Source of the DNA: Nostoc sp. NIES-3756
Lineage (GTDB): Bacteria; Cyanobacteriota; Cyanobacteriia; Cyanobacteriales; Nostocaceae
Direction: 5' to 3'
Length of the DNA: 64,000 bases
NCBI RefSeq assembly: GCF_001548375.1
Contig: NZ_AP017295.1
Location: 4,312,501 to 4,376,500, forward strand
Under the pieces are notes generated by a model, which did no database searches, had not been told where the DNA came from, and saw only the letters and a list, made by a program, of their open reading frames with translations. How positions within the stretch are numbered: position 1 is the first letter of the stretch; each line of letters opens with the position of its first letter. Shown one piece after another: positions 44,861-53,346 of the stretch. The position numbers were made by a program, and so were the translations under genes.

Positions 44861-45188
44861 ATAAGAGATAAAGTAGGCGGATTCTCAAGGAACCTCCGCC
44901 TATCACAACAAACAACAACACTATGAACTAATTCATCATGACAGTTATGGATGTGTTTTAAAATACATTATTGCAAAATAAGCATAAATTTCATGAATAA
45001 ATTGCATAATTCAGCATGATATCTCCGTCTACATGATTTTTATCAGCGTGTATAGGCGTTTAATTGCTCTAATTTGAATCATATTGAAGTTTGTAATTAG
45101 GCGATCGCACCTCAACCGATTCGATTACCGGAAACAATTCCATAAATATTGGATCTATCTATGTAACCAAAACTTACAGGAGTGAATA
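44861..45188. other. Intergenic region with a hairpin
   Basis: No gene seen. TAGGCGGA (44874-44881) and TCCGCCTA (44895-44902) form an 8-bp stem after the VOC gene, without a U-tract. The rest is AT-rich. Confidence 0.5.
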
Positions 45189-45827
45189 ATGCAAGTTGAT
45201 TACAAGCGGATAGTAAATCCAATATTAATGGGGTTGATAGTAATAGGAGCAATGTCTTATAAACCTGTAATTGCTTCTTCATCAATCACTAAAGAAGATG
45301 TGAGATTAGAAAAATCCACACCTAAAACTGTGGCACAAAACCAAGGTGTTTATCGGAGCGATCGCTATAAATTTCGGTTTACCTACCCGTCCAGAGATTT
45401 TGTCATTGATAGAAATATATCAACACCTTCAAATACTGTAGGTTCAGCCTTAGCTACTATTGATATCTGGACTAAACAGCAAGCCCAAAAAATTCGCGCT
45501 GGAGCCTATGAAGGTGGAACAGAATACCCACCCAATGTTAATGTCAGAGTTTACAACAATCCTAAAAAATTGCCTTTGCAGAATTGGGTTAAACAAAGTA
45601 ATCAGTTTAGCCAAACCCGTGATTTCAGAACGGCAAGAATTGCAGGTCAAACAGGAATAAAATTTAATTCTGATGGCTTATATGCTAGTGAAAACGTTGT
45701 TTTTGTCAACCCTAGAGACTCTCGCATCATTGTTATTGCCTTCTCTAAAATTGGTGGCAATAATGATGTAATTTATCGTCGAGCTTATCAACAAGTTGTC
45801 AACTCATTTGCCTTCGTTAACAGGTAG
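45189..45827 (+). CDS. Secreted protein of unknown function
   Basis: A 212-residue protein with a signal peptide (residues about 10-32, ILMGLIVIGAMSYKPVIASS). The mature part begins with a Thr/Lys-rich linker, then a compact domain starting YRSDRYKFRFTYPSRDFVID and ending RAYQQVVNSFAFVNR. Strand-rich sequences with this start and a final Y-x2-V-x2-SF block are common in cyanobacteria and look like the PsbP/Mog1 fold, but that is only a resemblance. AGGAG precedes the start. No operon partner. Confidence 0.65.
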   Translation: MQVDYKRIVNPILMGLIVIGAMSYKPVIASSSITKEDVRLEKSTPKTVAQNQGVYRSDRYKFRFTYPSRDFVIDRNISTPSNTVGSALATIDIWTKQQAQKIRAGAYEGGTEYPPNVNVRVYNNPKKLPLQNWVKQSNQFSQTRDFRTARIAGQTGIKFNSDGLYASENVVFVNPRDSRIIVIAFSKIGGNNDVIYRRAYQQVVNSFAFVNR

Positions 45828-46017
45828 AAATTTTAGGTATTGGTGCTGTTAGCTGTGTTTGAATGAATATAAGTTCAACAATATAAATAATTGTGTGGGT
45901 AATAGGTAATAGCGGATTGGTAATTAAATTATTTTTTACCATTACCAATTACCAATTACCATTCACCAACCCTCAAAATATAATAAGTGTTTAAGCGGAC
46001 AGCATATAATTATTAAT

Positions 46018-46395
46018 CTAAAATCCAAAATTATATAATTTATAAAATTTCAAACCTAAAGAAATCAGTAATCCAATAATACCTAAAATCCCAGATGGGA
46101 GAGTAATAATTGCACCCCAAGCACCAACAAATACCATAAGTGTAACTAAATCGCCTAGCTGGGGATTTTGAGGACACTTATACAATGTGCCACTTTCCGC
46201 CTTACAGCCAAAGCGGTCAGCTAAAATTAAGCCAACCCAACCAATAAGAAAAGGGGAAACACTGTAGAAAATACAAAATCCTAACAAAAGTAATTGCCAA
46301 CCAATGGGGAGAGAATAGTAGATAGCGATCGCAGCCAGACCTGGCCCCAAAAGTATGACAACCAAGTATAAAAGACTAAAAACAAGACCAGCCAA
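46018..46395 (-). CDS. Small multi-span membrane protein
   Basis: A 125-residue hydrophobic protein with three to four membrane segments (about 3-25, 30-55, 83-115) and a Cys-containing loop FGCKAESGTLYKCPQNPQ between the second and third. The two cysteines flank a polar loop expected outside the membrane. I know no named family, but such short proteins with a CKxxxG-x-x-x-C loop occur in cyanobacteria. It lies 79 bp upstream of the vWA pair on the opposite orientation of nothing in particular: all three genes share the minus strand, and this one is last. Confidence 0.55.
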   Translation of the reverse strand: MAGLVFSLLYLVVILLGPGLAAIAIYYSLPIGWQLLLLGFCIFYSVSPFLIGWVGLILADRFGCKAESGTLYKCPQNPQLGDLVTLMVFVGAWGAIITLPSGILGIIGLLISLGLKFYKLYNFGF

Positions 46396-46473
46396 ATTAG
46401 TAACTCCATAAAATCATTATGGATTACTACTAATTTAAACAAATATATTCCTGAGCCATTAGTTAACAGTCAA

Positions 46474-47757
46474 CTAAAAACTTTGTAAAACCGTCTTCGC
46501 AACAATCCTCGTCTTCTTCAAATCTGCATCAGAAAGTTTTTCCCCGGCTTGGAGGCGAGTTGCAGAAGTTTGTAAAACCGTAGCTGCATTACTATCACCA
46601 ATTTGTAAAGCCGTTTTTGCAGCCGTTTGTAACATTGTCGCTGCACCAGTGCGATCGCCTTGTTTTAATTTAGTCTCAGCTAGTTGAGTTTGGCGATACT
46701 TAGCCAATGTTAAAATATATTTATGTACTTCAGCATCAAAATCTGCTTGATAAGCCTGCATGACGTTTGCATATACAGGCCAAACCGATGACAGCGAACC
46801 TTCTTCATCTAAAGCAGGATTATCATAGCGGACTTGTACATTGCCAATTATTTGCTGTCCTTCGGGTAAATTTCCCAGGTAAAGATTCACCAAAACCACC
46901 CTTTGGGAATTTTTCATCAAATCTCCCAAGCGAACGATAAAACTACCATCGGTTTCAGGTTCTACAGGTAACTCAATAATATCAGGGGCAACTTGGGCAA
47001 TGGGTCGTAGTTCAGCTAACCGGACATTAGGCGCAAGGGACAGCATCAGATAAGCATTAGTTAACCCTACCGACTGCGCCCGCGTAAATAGACGGTTAAA
47101 TTGATGCACGGCTTGTTCTGGACGCTCAATGTGAGTTAAAGTTCCCCCACCAGCATCAGCAATTTTTTCCAATAAATCCTGATTCCAACTGTTTCCAAAT
47201 CCAAGAGTATTGATAGTGAGATTAATTTTCGCCGCCTTCTTAGCAAATTCTAAACAGCGCCGACTATCATCTGGGCCAATTTCCCACTTCCAAACTTTGA
47301 TACCACTTTCACCATGACCATCTGTTAAGAGGAACGCTTGGGAAACAGCACCTCTTGTTCCCTTCATCAGTTCTGTGATTCCCTGTTGCAAACCCTCAGC
47401 AATAACTGTACCGCCACTAGCCTTCAATCGCTTTCTAATTTGAGTTTTGATCGTTTCAGGGTCTTCGACAACTTGATTAGGAATAATGACTGTCGCAGAA
47501 CCCGCAAAACCCACAACCGAGATGCGATCCCCCTTCTGTAGTCGATCTATTAACTTCTCTACAGCTGCAATCACCGTTTTCAACGGCTTACCGTGCATGG
47601 AACCACTTTGATCCAAAATTAAGCATAAATTGAGCGGTAAATTTTGCTCAAAATGCTCGGCGATCGCAGAAATAGAAATGGCTAATTGACGCTGACTGTT
47701 TAATTGAGTGGCATCAATATTAGTATCACTTAAGGCTGAGAGCAATTGGACTTTCAT
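46474..47757 (-). CDS. von Willebrand factor A domain protein (second of tandem pair)
   Basis: A 427-residue protein with a vWA domain at about residues 40-215. The metal-ion-dependent adhesion site is complete: LILDQSGSMHG (D-x-S-x-S), a conserved Thr in the GGTVIAEG loop, and LLTDGHGE. The C-terminal half is a strand-rich domain followed by helices ending LKKTRIVAKTVLQSF. It resembles its upstream neighbour (417 residues) along its whole length and overlaps it by 4 bp (ATGA), so this is a tandem duplication translated as one operon. No signal peptide, so a cytosolic scaffold role is likely. Partners unknown. Confidence 0.88.
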   Translation of the reverse strand: MKVQLLSALSDTNIDATQLNSQRQLAISISAIAEHFEQNLPLNLCLILDQSGSMHGKPLKTVIAAVEKLIDRLQKGDRISVVGFAGSATVIIPNQVVEDPETIKTQIRKRLKASGGTVIAEGLQQGITELMKGTRGAVSQAFLLTDGHGESGIKVWKWEIGPDDSRRCLEFAKKAAKINLTINTLGFGNSWNQDLLEKIADAGGGTLTHIERPEQAVHQFNRLFTRAQSVGLTNAYLMLSLAPNVRLAELRPIAQVAPDIIELPVEPETDGSFIVRLGDLMKNSQRVVLVNLYLGNLPEGQQIIGNVQVRYDNPALDEEGSLSSVWPVYANVMQAYQADFDAEVHKYILTLAKYRQTQLAETKLKQGDRTGAATMLQTAAKTALQIGDSNAATVLQTSATRLQAGEKLSDADLKKTRIVAKTVLQSF

Positions 47758-49007
47758 TTAGGGGTATCTTGCAAGACGGTTTTGGAGACAATCCGAGTTT
47801 TCTTGCGATCGCTTTCTGATAAATCTTGCCCAGCTTGGAGTTGAGTTGCAGAGGTTTGTAAAACTGTCGCCGCACCTGTATCACCCATTTGTAGGGCAGT
47901 TTTAGCAGCAGTTTGTAACATAGTAGCCGCACCTGCGCGATCGCCCTGTTGTAATTTCGCCTCTGCTAGCTGAGTTTGCCGATACTTAGCCAAAGCCAAA
48001 ATCGACTGCTGCACCTCTGGATTAATTTCTGGTTGGTATACCCCGACAACATTGGCATAAACGGGGATGTTGGGAGTGAATAACCCCGTCTGCTCTTGTA
48101 CTGGGTTATCATAGCGTACTTGCACATTGGCAATCGGTTGTTTACCTTCTGGCAACTGTCCCAGATAAATATTTGCCAAAATCACCCTTTCTACATCCTT
48201 CATCAAATCACCCAAGCGAACAGCAAAACGACCATCTGTTTCTTGCTGCAAAGGCAACTCAATTGTATCTGGTGCTACTTGGGCAATGGGTTTAAGTTCT
48301 GCCAACCGGACATTAGGCGCAAGAGACAACAGTAAATAAGCATTATTTAAACTTACAGCTTGAATCCGTCGGAACAGGCGACCAAACTCATCTACTGCTT
48401 GTTCGGGTTTCTGGATATAAGATAAACTTCCCAAACCAGCATCGGCAATTCTTTCTAGAACATCTTGGTTCCAGTTATCGCCAAATCCCAGAGTATTCAA
48501 CGTCAAGTTATAACCAGCCGCCAACTGAGCGAATTTTAAGCAGCGATTATTATCACCGTGTTCATTTTCCCCATCAGTTAACAGGAAAGCTTGAGAAATC
48601 GTTTCTCTCTTACCCTTGGCTAATTCCTCAATTCCCAGCCGCAAACCCTCATCAATCGCCGTTCCCCCATCCGCCGCCAGCCGACTAATTTGTTTTTTGA
48701 TTTGTTCTGGGTCAGTAATAGCTTGATTAGGTACTAAGACCTTAGCCCGATGATCGAAGGCTACCACACTCAGGCGATCGCCAACTTTAAGTCGGTCTAC
48801 CAAACGTATCGCCGCCTGTTTGACAATCTCTAACGGTCGCCCATTCATCGAACCACTATGGTCAAGAATCAGACATAAATTAAGCGGCACACTGCGGTCT
48901 TGTGGCTCAGCATCAGCCGAAATCGAAATTGCCAACTGACGCTGACTACTAGACTGTTGCGCGTCCACATTGGCATCATTGAGGACAGGCTGCAAATTAA
49001 CTTTCAT
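47754..49007 (-). CDS. von Willebrand factor A domain protein (first of tandem pair)
   Basis: A 417-residue paralogue of the downstream gene. It carries the MIDAS motif LILDHSGSMNG, the loop GGTAIDEG and LLTDGENEHGD, then the same strand-rich C-terminal region and LKxQGDRAGAATMLQTAAKTALQ-type helices. The two differ most in the loop after LLTDG, where this one lacks about ten residues (KVWKWEIGPD region), and that may change the binding surface. Soluble, without signal peptide. First gene of the operon; upstream region 49008-49256 separates it divergently from clpR. Confidence 0.88.
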   Translation of the reverse strand: MKVNLQPVLNDANVDAQQSSSQRQLAISISADAEPQDRSVPLNLCLILDHSGSMNGRPLEIVKQAAIRLVDRLKVGDRLSVVAFDHRAKVLVPNQAITDPEQIKKQISRLAADGGTAIDEGLRLGIEELAKGKRETISQAFLLTDGENEHGDNNRCLKFAQLAAGYNLTLNTLGFGDNWNQDVLERIADAGLGSLSYIQKPEQAVDEFGRLFRRIQAVSLNNAYLLLSLAPNVRLAELKPIAQVAPDTIELPLQQETDGRFAVRLGDLMKDVERVILANIYLGQLPEGKQPIANVQVRYDNPVQEQTGLFTPNIPVYANVVGVYQPEINPEVQQSILALAKYRQTQLAEAKLQQGDRAGAATMLQTAAKTALQMGDTGAATVLQTSATQLQAGQDLSESDRKKTRIVSKTVLQDTPK

Positions 49008-49256
49008 TAGTCAAACTTCCTATTGAGGATATACATATTCATAAATAACTCCAAAGCGCTACACCAGCACTACGGAAAACTTCATTAAACCCGATTCATC
49101 TATATATTTCAGATAATATACTCAGAATATCCTAGAGGTCATTTATTGGCAGAGGCTAACTCAGTGTTGATTAGCGAGAAAACCGCACATCAACCGAGCT
49201 AGCATCACGCTAGGATGTATTACAGTTAACGGCTTAATTTTAGGCGATCAGTTGCT

Positions 49257-49919
49257 ATGGAAAACCTCCCCATCAAGGCTGTTCAAGCCCCTTACTACGG
49301 CGACAACTCCTACAGGACACCGCCGCCAGATTTACCCTCCCTCCTCCTCAAGGAACGAATAGTCTATTTGGGGATGCCACTGGTTCCTGCTGTTACGGAA
49401 TTGATAGTTGCTCAACTATTGTATTTACAATCCGACGACCCCGAAAAACCCATTAAAATTTATATCAACTCCACTGGCACATCCGGCTATAGTGGCGACC
49501 CCATTGGCTTTGAAACAGAAGCCTTCGCCATCTACGACACCATGAAATACATCAAGCCCCCAATTCACACCATTTGCATCGGTTCAGCGATGGGTATGGC
49601 AGCGATGTTACTCAGTGCTGGAACAAAAGGTTGTCGCGCTAGTTTACCCAACTCCTCAATTATCCTGCACCAACCCAAGAGCTACGCCCAAGGTCAAGCA
49701 ACGGATATCCAAATTCGGGCGAAGGAAGTTCTGGTAAACAAAGCGTCAATGGTTGAGATTATCTCTAACACCACCGGACAGCCGATAGAAAAAATCACCA
49801 AAGACATGGATCGTCTTTTCTACATGACTCCTTACCAAGCCAAGGATTACGGCTTAATTGATAGAGTCTTTGAAAAAGAAGAACTCGCCAATCCACCCTT
49901 ACCAGCAAGTGTGCTTTAA
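49257..49919 (+). CDS. clpR: ClpR, inactive ClpP-like protease subunit
   Basis: A 220-residue ClpP-family protein in which the catalytic triad is broken: the nucleophile position has Gly113 (IGSAMGMAAML instead of GLAASMG) and the Asp position has Leu187, while His138 remains. An insert TSGYSGDPIGFET replaces the GGxVTxG loop. This is the pattern of ClpR, which in cyanobacteria forms a mixed ring with ClpP3, partnering the ClpC chaperone, and is essential in Synechococcus. clpP follows 119 bp downstream on the same strand, as in the known clpR-clpP3 operon, but here the gap contains heptamer repeats. Confidence 0.93.
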   Translation: MENLPIKAVQAPYYGDNSYRTPPPDLPSLLLKERIVYLGMPLVPAVTELIVAQLLYLQSDDPEKPIKIYINSTGTSGYSGDPIGFETEAFAIYDTMKYIKPPIHTICIGSAMGMAAMLLSAGTKGCRASLPNSSIILHQPKSYAQGQATDIQIRAKEVLVNKASMVEIISNTTGQPIEKITKDMDRLFYMTPYQAKDYGLIDRVFEKEELANPPLPASVL

Positions 49920-50017
<98 letters not shown>

Positions 50018-50038
50018 ATTACAAACGGAGTCAACAAA

Positions 50039-50632
50039 ATGCCTATAGGAGTTCCTAAAGTTCCTTACCGGATGCCAGGCGGTCAGTTTACCGATTGGAT
50101 TAGTATCTACGATCGCCTCTACCGGGAAAGAATTATTTTCTTGGGACGTGATGTCGATGATGAAATTGCTAACCAAATCATCGCCGTCATGCTGTATCTG
50201 GATTCAGAAGACCCAGGTAAAGATATTTACTTATATATCAACTCTCCTGGTGGGATGGTAACATCCGGCTTGGCGATTTATGACACAATGCAACACATCA
50301 AATCAGATGTGGTAACAATTTGTGTAGGTTTAGCAGCTTCAATGGGTTCCTTTTTGTTGGCGGCGGGGACAAAAGGCAAACGCCTCGCCCTACCCCATTC
50401 CCGGATTATGATCCACCAACCTTCCGGCGGAACCCGTGGACAAGCTACTGACATCGAAATCGAAGCCAAAGAAATTCTGCGGATTCGCCACCAACTAAAC
50501 CAAATCTACGCTAACAACACAGGTCAAGCCCTAGCCAAAATTGAAAAAGACATGGATCGCGACTTTTTCATGTCCGCCCAAGAGGCTAAGGAGTACGGTT
50601 TGATTGACCGTGTGATTGAGGAACGCCTGTAA
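50039..50632 (+). CDS. clpP: ATP-dependent Clp protease proteolytic subunit (ClpP3-like)
   Basis: A 197-residue ClpP with the full catalytic set: Ser101 in [14 protein letters not shown], His126 in MIHQPSGG and Asp175 in [29 protein letters not shown] and [14 protein letters not shown] are typical. It forms the proteolytic core with ClpR from the gene in front. The designation ClpP3 is inferred from the clpR-linked position. Its start follows a GGAG site (CGGAGTCAACAAAATG). No propeptide of note. Confidence 0.95.
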   Translation: MPIGVPKVPYRMPGGQFTDWISIYDRLYRERIIFLGRDVDDEIANQIIAVMLYLDSEDPGKDIYLYINSPGGMVTSGLAIYDTMQHIKSDVVTICVGLAASMGSFLLAAGTKGKRLALPHSRIMIHQPSGGTRGQATDIEIEAKEILRIRHQLNQIYANNTGQALAKIEKDMDRDFFMSAQEAKEYGLIDRVIEERL

Positions 50633-50804
50633 GGGCAAGGGAGTGGGGAGTGGGCAAACCCATTCCCCAATTCCCCATTACCCAATCTTTAGAAAAACTG
50701 TCAAAAATGTACTATAAGCTATAAGATTATTGTTTATTATTAGAACTTTCAGCATAAAAGCTCATCGCTGATTGCTGAACATTACATAAATTAAGTAGAT
50801 CAAA

Positions 50805-51428
50805 ATGGATCTCGGAGATTGCTACCGTTTATTAGGTTTAAGATCGGGGGCTTCATTTGCTGATATTAAAGCGTCATACCGACGACTGGCGCAGCAATAT
50901 CATCCTGACATCAACCCCGGGGATAAAAAAGCTCAAGATAAGTTTATAGCCTTAACTGAGGCTTACAGATTTCTGTTGACTGTCGTACCGCCGCAGGAAA
51001 CAGTACAAAAGTCTCAGCAGACCACTACAGTTAGTAGCGATAATACACAAACCACCCGTAAGGAAAAAGCCCCCACCGCTACCGCCACAACGGAAAAACC
51101 ACCCGCAGCAAAACCACCAAATATTGCAGAAATCGAACAAAGGTTAAAGTGGAAGACTTACGAACAACTGCAACGGTTTTTGCGTGAGAGAAGATTTCCG
51201 CAAGCGATCGCCTTAGCAGAAGCTTTGTCAGCGCGTCTACCCAAGGATGCAGAAGTTCGCCAATGGCAAGCGATCGCCTATCAAATTTGGGGACGCGCCT
51301 TGATTAATGAAAATCAACTCCTCAAAGCCAGAGTCTATCTGAAAAAAGCTTTAAAAACAGACCCTCATAACAAAGCCTTATGGGAAGAAGTGCAACGCGA
51401 CTTTCAAAAATTAGAGCAGATATTCTAA
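50805..51428 (+). CDS. J-domain protein with TPR-like C-terminus
   Basis: A 207-residue protein. Residues 1-62 are a DnaJ domain with the HPD motif in RRLAQQYHPDINPGDKKAQ and LTEAYRFLL, so it should stimulate a DnaK ATPase. A Thr/Pro/Lys linker (about 68-108) leads to a helical region of about 100 residues: RLKWKTYEQLQRFLRERRFPQAIALAEALSARLP, then YQIWGRALINENQLLKARVYLKKALKTDPHN, which reads as two to three TPR-like helix pairs. No zinc-finger or C-terminal DnaJ domain is present, so it is a class III J-protein. Single gene. Confidence 0.9.
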   Translation: MDLGDCYRLLGLRSGASFADIKASYRRLAQQYHPDINPGDKKAQDKFIALTEAYRFLLTVVPPQETVQKSQQTTTVSSDNTQTTRKEKAPTATATTEKPPAAKPPNIAEIEQRLKWKTYEQLQRFLRERRFPQAIALAEALSARLPKDAEVRQWQAIAYQIWGRALINENQLLKARVYLKKALKTDPHNKALWEEVQRDFQKLEQIF

Positions 51429-51439
51429 TTTAGTCATTG

Positions 51440-51541
51440 GTCATTAGTCATTAGCTTTATTTTCTCCCCCATCCCCCGGTTGGTGAGCGTAGTCGAACCA
51501 CATCTCCCCCATCTCCCCCTACTCCCTCATCTCCCTCATCT
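51440..51541. repeat. Low-complexity block between the J-protein and Rieske genes
   Basis: GTCATTAGTCATTAG heptamers, then CCCCATCTCCCCC and CTCATCTCCCTCAT units, interrupted by GGTGAGCGTAGTCGAACCAC, a fragment of a different repeat. Confidence 0.75.
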
Positions 51542-51542
51542 T

Positions 51543-52874
51543 TTATCTTTCCGCGTGAATATAATCTACAAAGTAAAATTTAGGCACAAGCCATAATTTT
51601 AGCCAAGAATAAAGCCCTAATCCTAACAGTGCTGTAATTACTAAAGGTAAGCCTAACTTCACTCGTAAGGAATCGGGGAGAACAGCAACACCGGAAATAA
51701 TAATCACAAAATATCCTAAAAGGAAAAGTTGTAGTCGCTGGATATTTTTGAGTGCTTGACGACAGCTACTGCAATGCTGTGTGTGTTGTGTATAACGGTC
51801 TAGAACAACCTCACGGTTATTGTTGAGCGTGGTATTTTCAGTAATTGTAATTCCTACCTCTTTCCAAGGTAATTGACCCTGACAATATTGATCAAACCAC
51901 TTGCGAAACTCAATGACTAGGCGATCGGCACTTGTGGGTAGCTTATATGCAGTTTTCCAGCTTTCCTGTGACTGTCTTTGTTGGAGGAAACTTTCTTGCT
52001 GTTTGAGTAAAATCATATCTCCATCCAGAACATTATTTCGGTTAGTAATGTGATCCCACCAACGAGGCTTAATACGATTCAGTCCTGGAGCAAAATTACG
52101 GCTAAATTGAGCCACAATCCTTGATTTACCTGGAGATACAGGAATACAGTAAGTAATTAACCCTACCTGTTTGTCACCACTGCCAAAACTAATTGCATAC
52201 TCCAAACGACAAGGAGGTTCAAAGGTAATTGTACTTTTGAGGTTTCTGTCAACTTGCGCTTCAATCAAACTGGCGCTAGATTGCACAATCTTTAAAGGAA
52301 CTGGTGTTGCTTTTTCTCGATTACCCTGCACTCCGTGATGAGCAAAAGGAACATGACTAGGATCGGCAACATTTTCTACTAGGGTTTGCCAGTCGTAGTC
52401 TAAATCACGGACAAAAGAACTCCAAACAAAGCCTTTGCTTGCGTCTATTTGCGGTGATAAAGGTAAAGGTGTTTGATGAGCCAATTCTTGTGATTTAGCA
52501 TCAGGCCAAACCCAAAGTAAGTCATTTTCTTGACGGACTGGTAAGGAAATTACGCAGAAATTATCCTGATTTTTGGTAACTATTTCTGCATTTTCAGCTT
52601 GGGGAATTTTTGTACAGATACCTTCAGCGTCAAATTCCCAGCCATGATAACTACACATCAAATTACCTGTCTTATCATCAACCCGACCCTCACTTAAAGG
52701 TGCTAAACGGTGGGGACATTCATCTAAAAATACTCGAAAAGTTTCTGAAGATTGAGGTTTCCAGATAACTAGACGTATTCCTAAAACAGTAACAGGGGTT
52801 GGCCGTTTGGGGTCTAAGTCTTCAATGGGGGAGACAGGATACCAGTGCTGAAAAAAATTAAACTCAGGTTCCAT
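51543..52874 (-). CDS. Rieske oxygenase of the pheophorbide a oxygenase family
   Basis: A 443-residue membrane-anchored Rieske non-heme iron oxygenase. The 2Fe-2S ligands are Cys53, His55, Cys74 and His77 (CPHR and CSYHGW). The mononuclear iron site is in NVADPSHVPFAHHG. Two membrane segments at about 385-425 and the upstream HCSSCRQ motif (a CxxC that may be redox-sensitive) match the PaO/Tic55 type found in plants and cyanobacteria. The plant enzymes act on chlorophyll breakdown or protein import; the substrate of the cyanobacterial one is not determined here. The gene is divergent from moaD. Confidence 0.9.
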   Translation of the reverse strand: MEPEFNFFQHWYPVSPIEDLDPKRPTPVTVLGIRLVIWKPQSSETFRVFLDECPHRLAPLSEGRVDDKTGNLMCSYHGWEFDAEGICTKIPQAENAEIVTKNQDNFCVISLPVRQENDLLWVWPDAKSQELAHQTPLPLSPQIDASKGFVWSSFVRDLDYDWQTLVENVADPSHVPFAHHGVQGNREKATPVPLKIVQSSASLIEAQVDRNLKSTITFEPPCRLEYAISFGSGDKQVGLITYCIPVSPGKSRIVAQFSRNFAPGLNRIKPRWWDHITNRNNVLDGDMILLKQQESFLQQRQSQESWKTAYKLPTSADRLVIEFRKWFDQYCQGQLPWKEVGITITENTTLNNNREVVLDRYTQHTQHCSSCRQALKNIQRLQLFLLGYFVIIISGVAVLPDSLRVKLGLPLVITALLGLGLYSWLKLWLVPKFYFVDYIHAER

Positions 52875-53006
52875 TTGATCGTAAAATGAGATGAATTTTC
52901 ATGATTGACTATCTGCCAATTCTGATCATCACTCAAATTGGTAAAAAATGTTTGTGTATTGCCTGTTTTAAAAAATTCCTCGCACAATCAAACCGAGGAC
53001 AAAAAT

Positions 53007-53267
53007 ATGTCCAAATCTGCAATTACTATTACCGTTAAACTATTTGCAGCGTATCAGGAAGCCTATGGAGTATCAGAAATAGTGTTGGAATTTCCCGATG
53101 GTACACCCGTTAGCGCAGTCCGCGATCGCTTCATCACCGAACACCCAGAACTCGCCAAATGGCGCGACATCACCCGCTTCGGCGTTAACCTAATATTTGT
53201 CGAACCCGATACAGCCTTAAAAGATGGCGATGAAGTAGTGCTGATACCGCCAGTTAGTGGTGGGTAA
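53007..53267 (+). CDS. MoaD/ThiS family sulfur-carrier protein
   Basis: From ATG 53007, with GAGGA 9 bases upstream, the protein has 86 residues; the longer frame begins in untranslated sequence. It has the ubiquitin-like fold sequence ITVKLFAAYQEAYG ... LEFPDGTPVSAVRDRF and ends VVLIPPVSGG, with the diglycine needed for thiocarboxylation. It could be the small subunit of molybdopterin synthase or a threonine/cysteine-type sulfur carrier. In this window the FdhF-like enzyme is a client for molybdopterin, but it lies 25 kb away. It is followed by low-complexity repeats. Confidence 0.88.
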   Translation: MSKSAITITVKLFAAYQEAYGVSEIVLEFPDGTPVSAVRDRFITEHPELAKWRDITRFGVNLIFVEPDTALKDGDEVVLIPPVSGG

Positions 53268-53346
53268 TTAGTTGACAGTTGATAGGTGACAGGTGACAGT
53301 TGTTTTTTCTCCCTCATCTCCCCCATCTCCCTCATCTCCCCCATCT
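53268..53346. repeat. Low-complexity spacer
   Basis: GTTGACA/GGTGACA units then CTCATCTCCCCCATCTCC units, up to the stop of the DUF11 gene. Confidence 0.75.
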
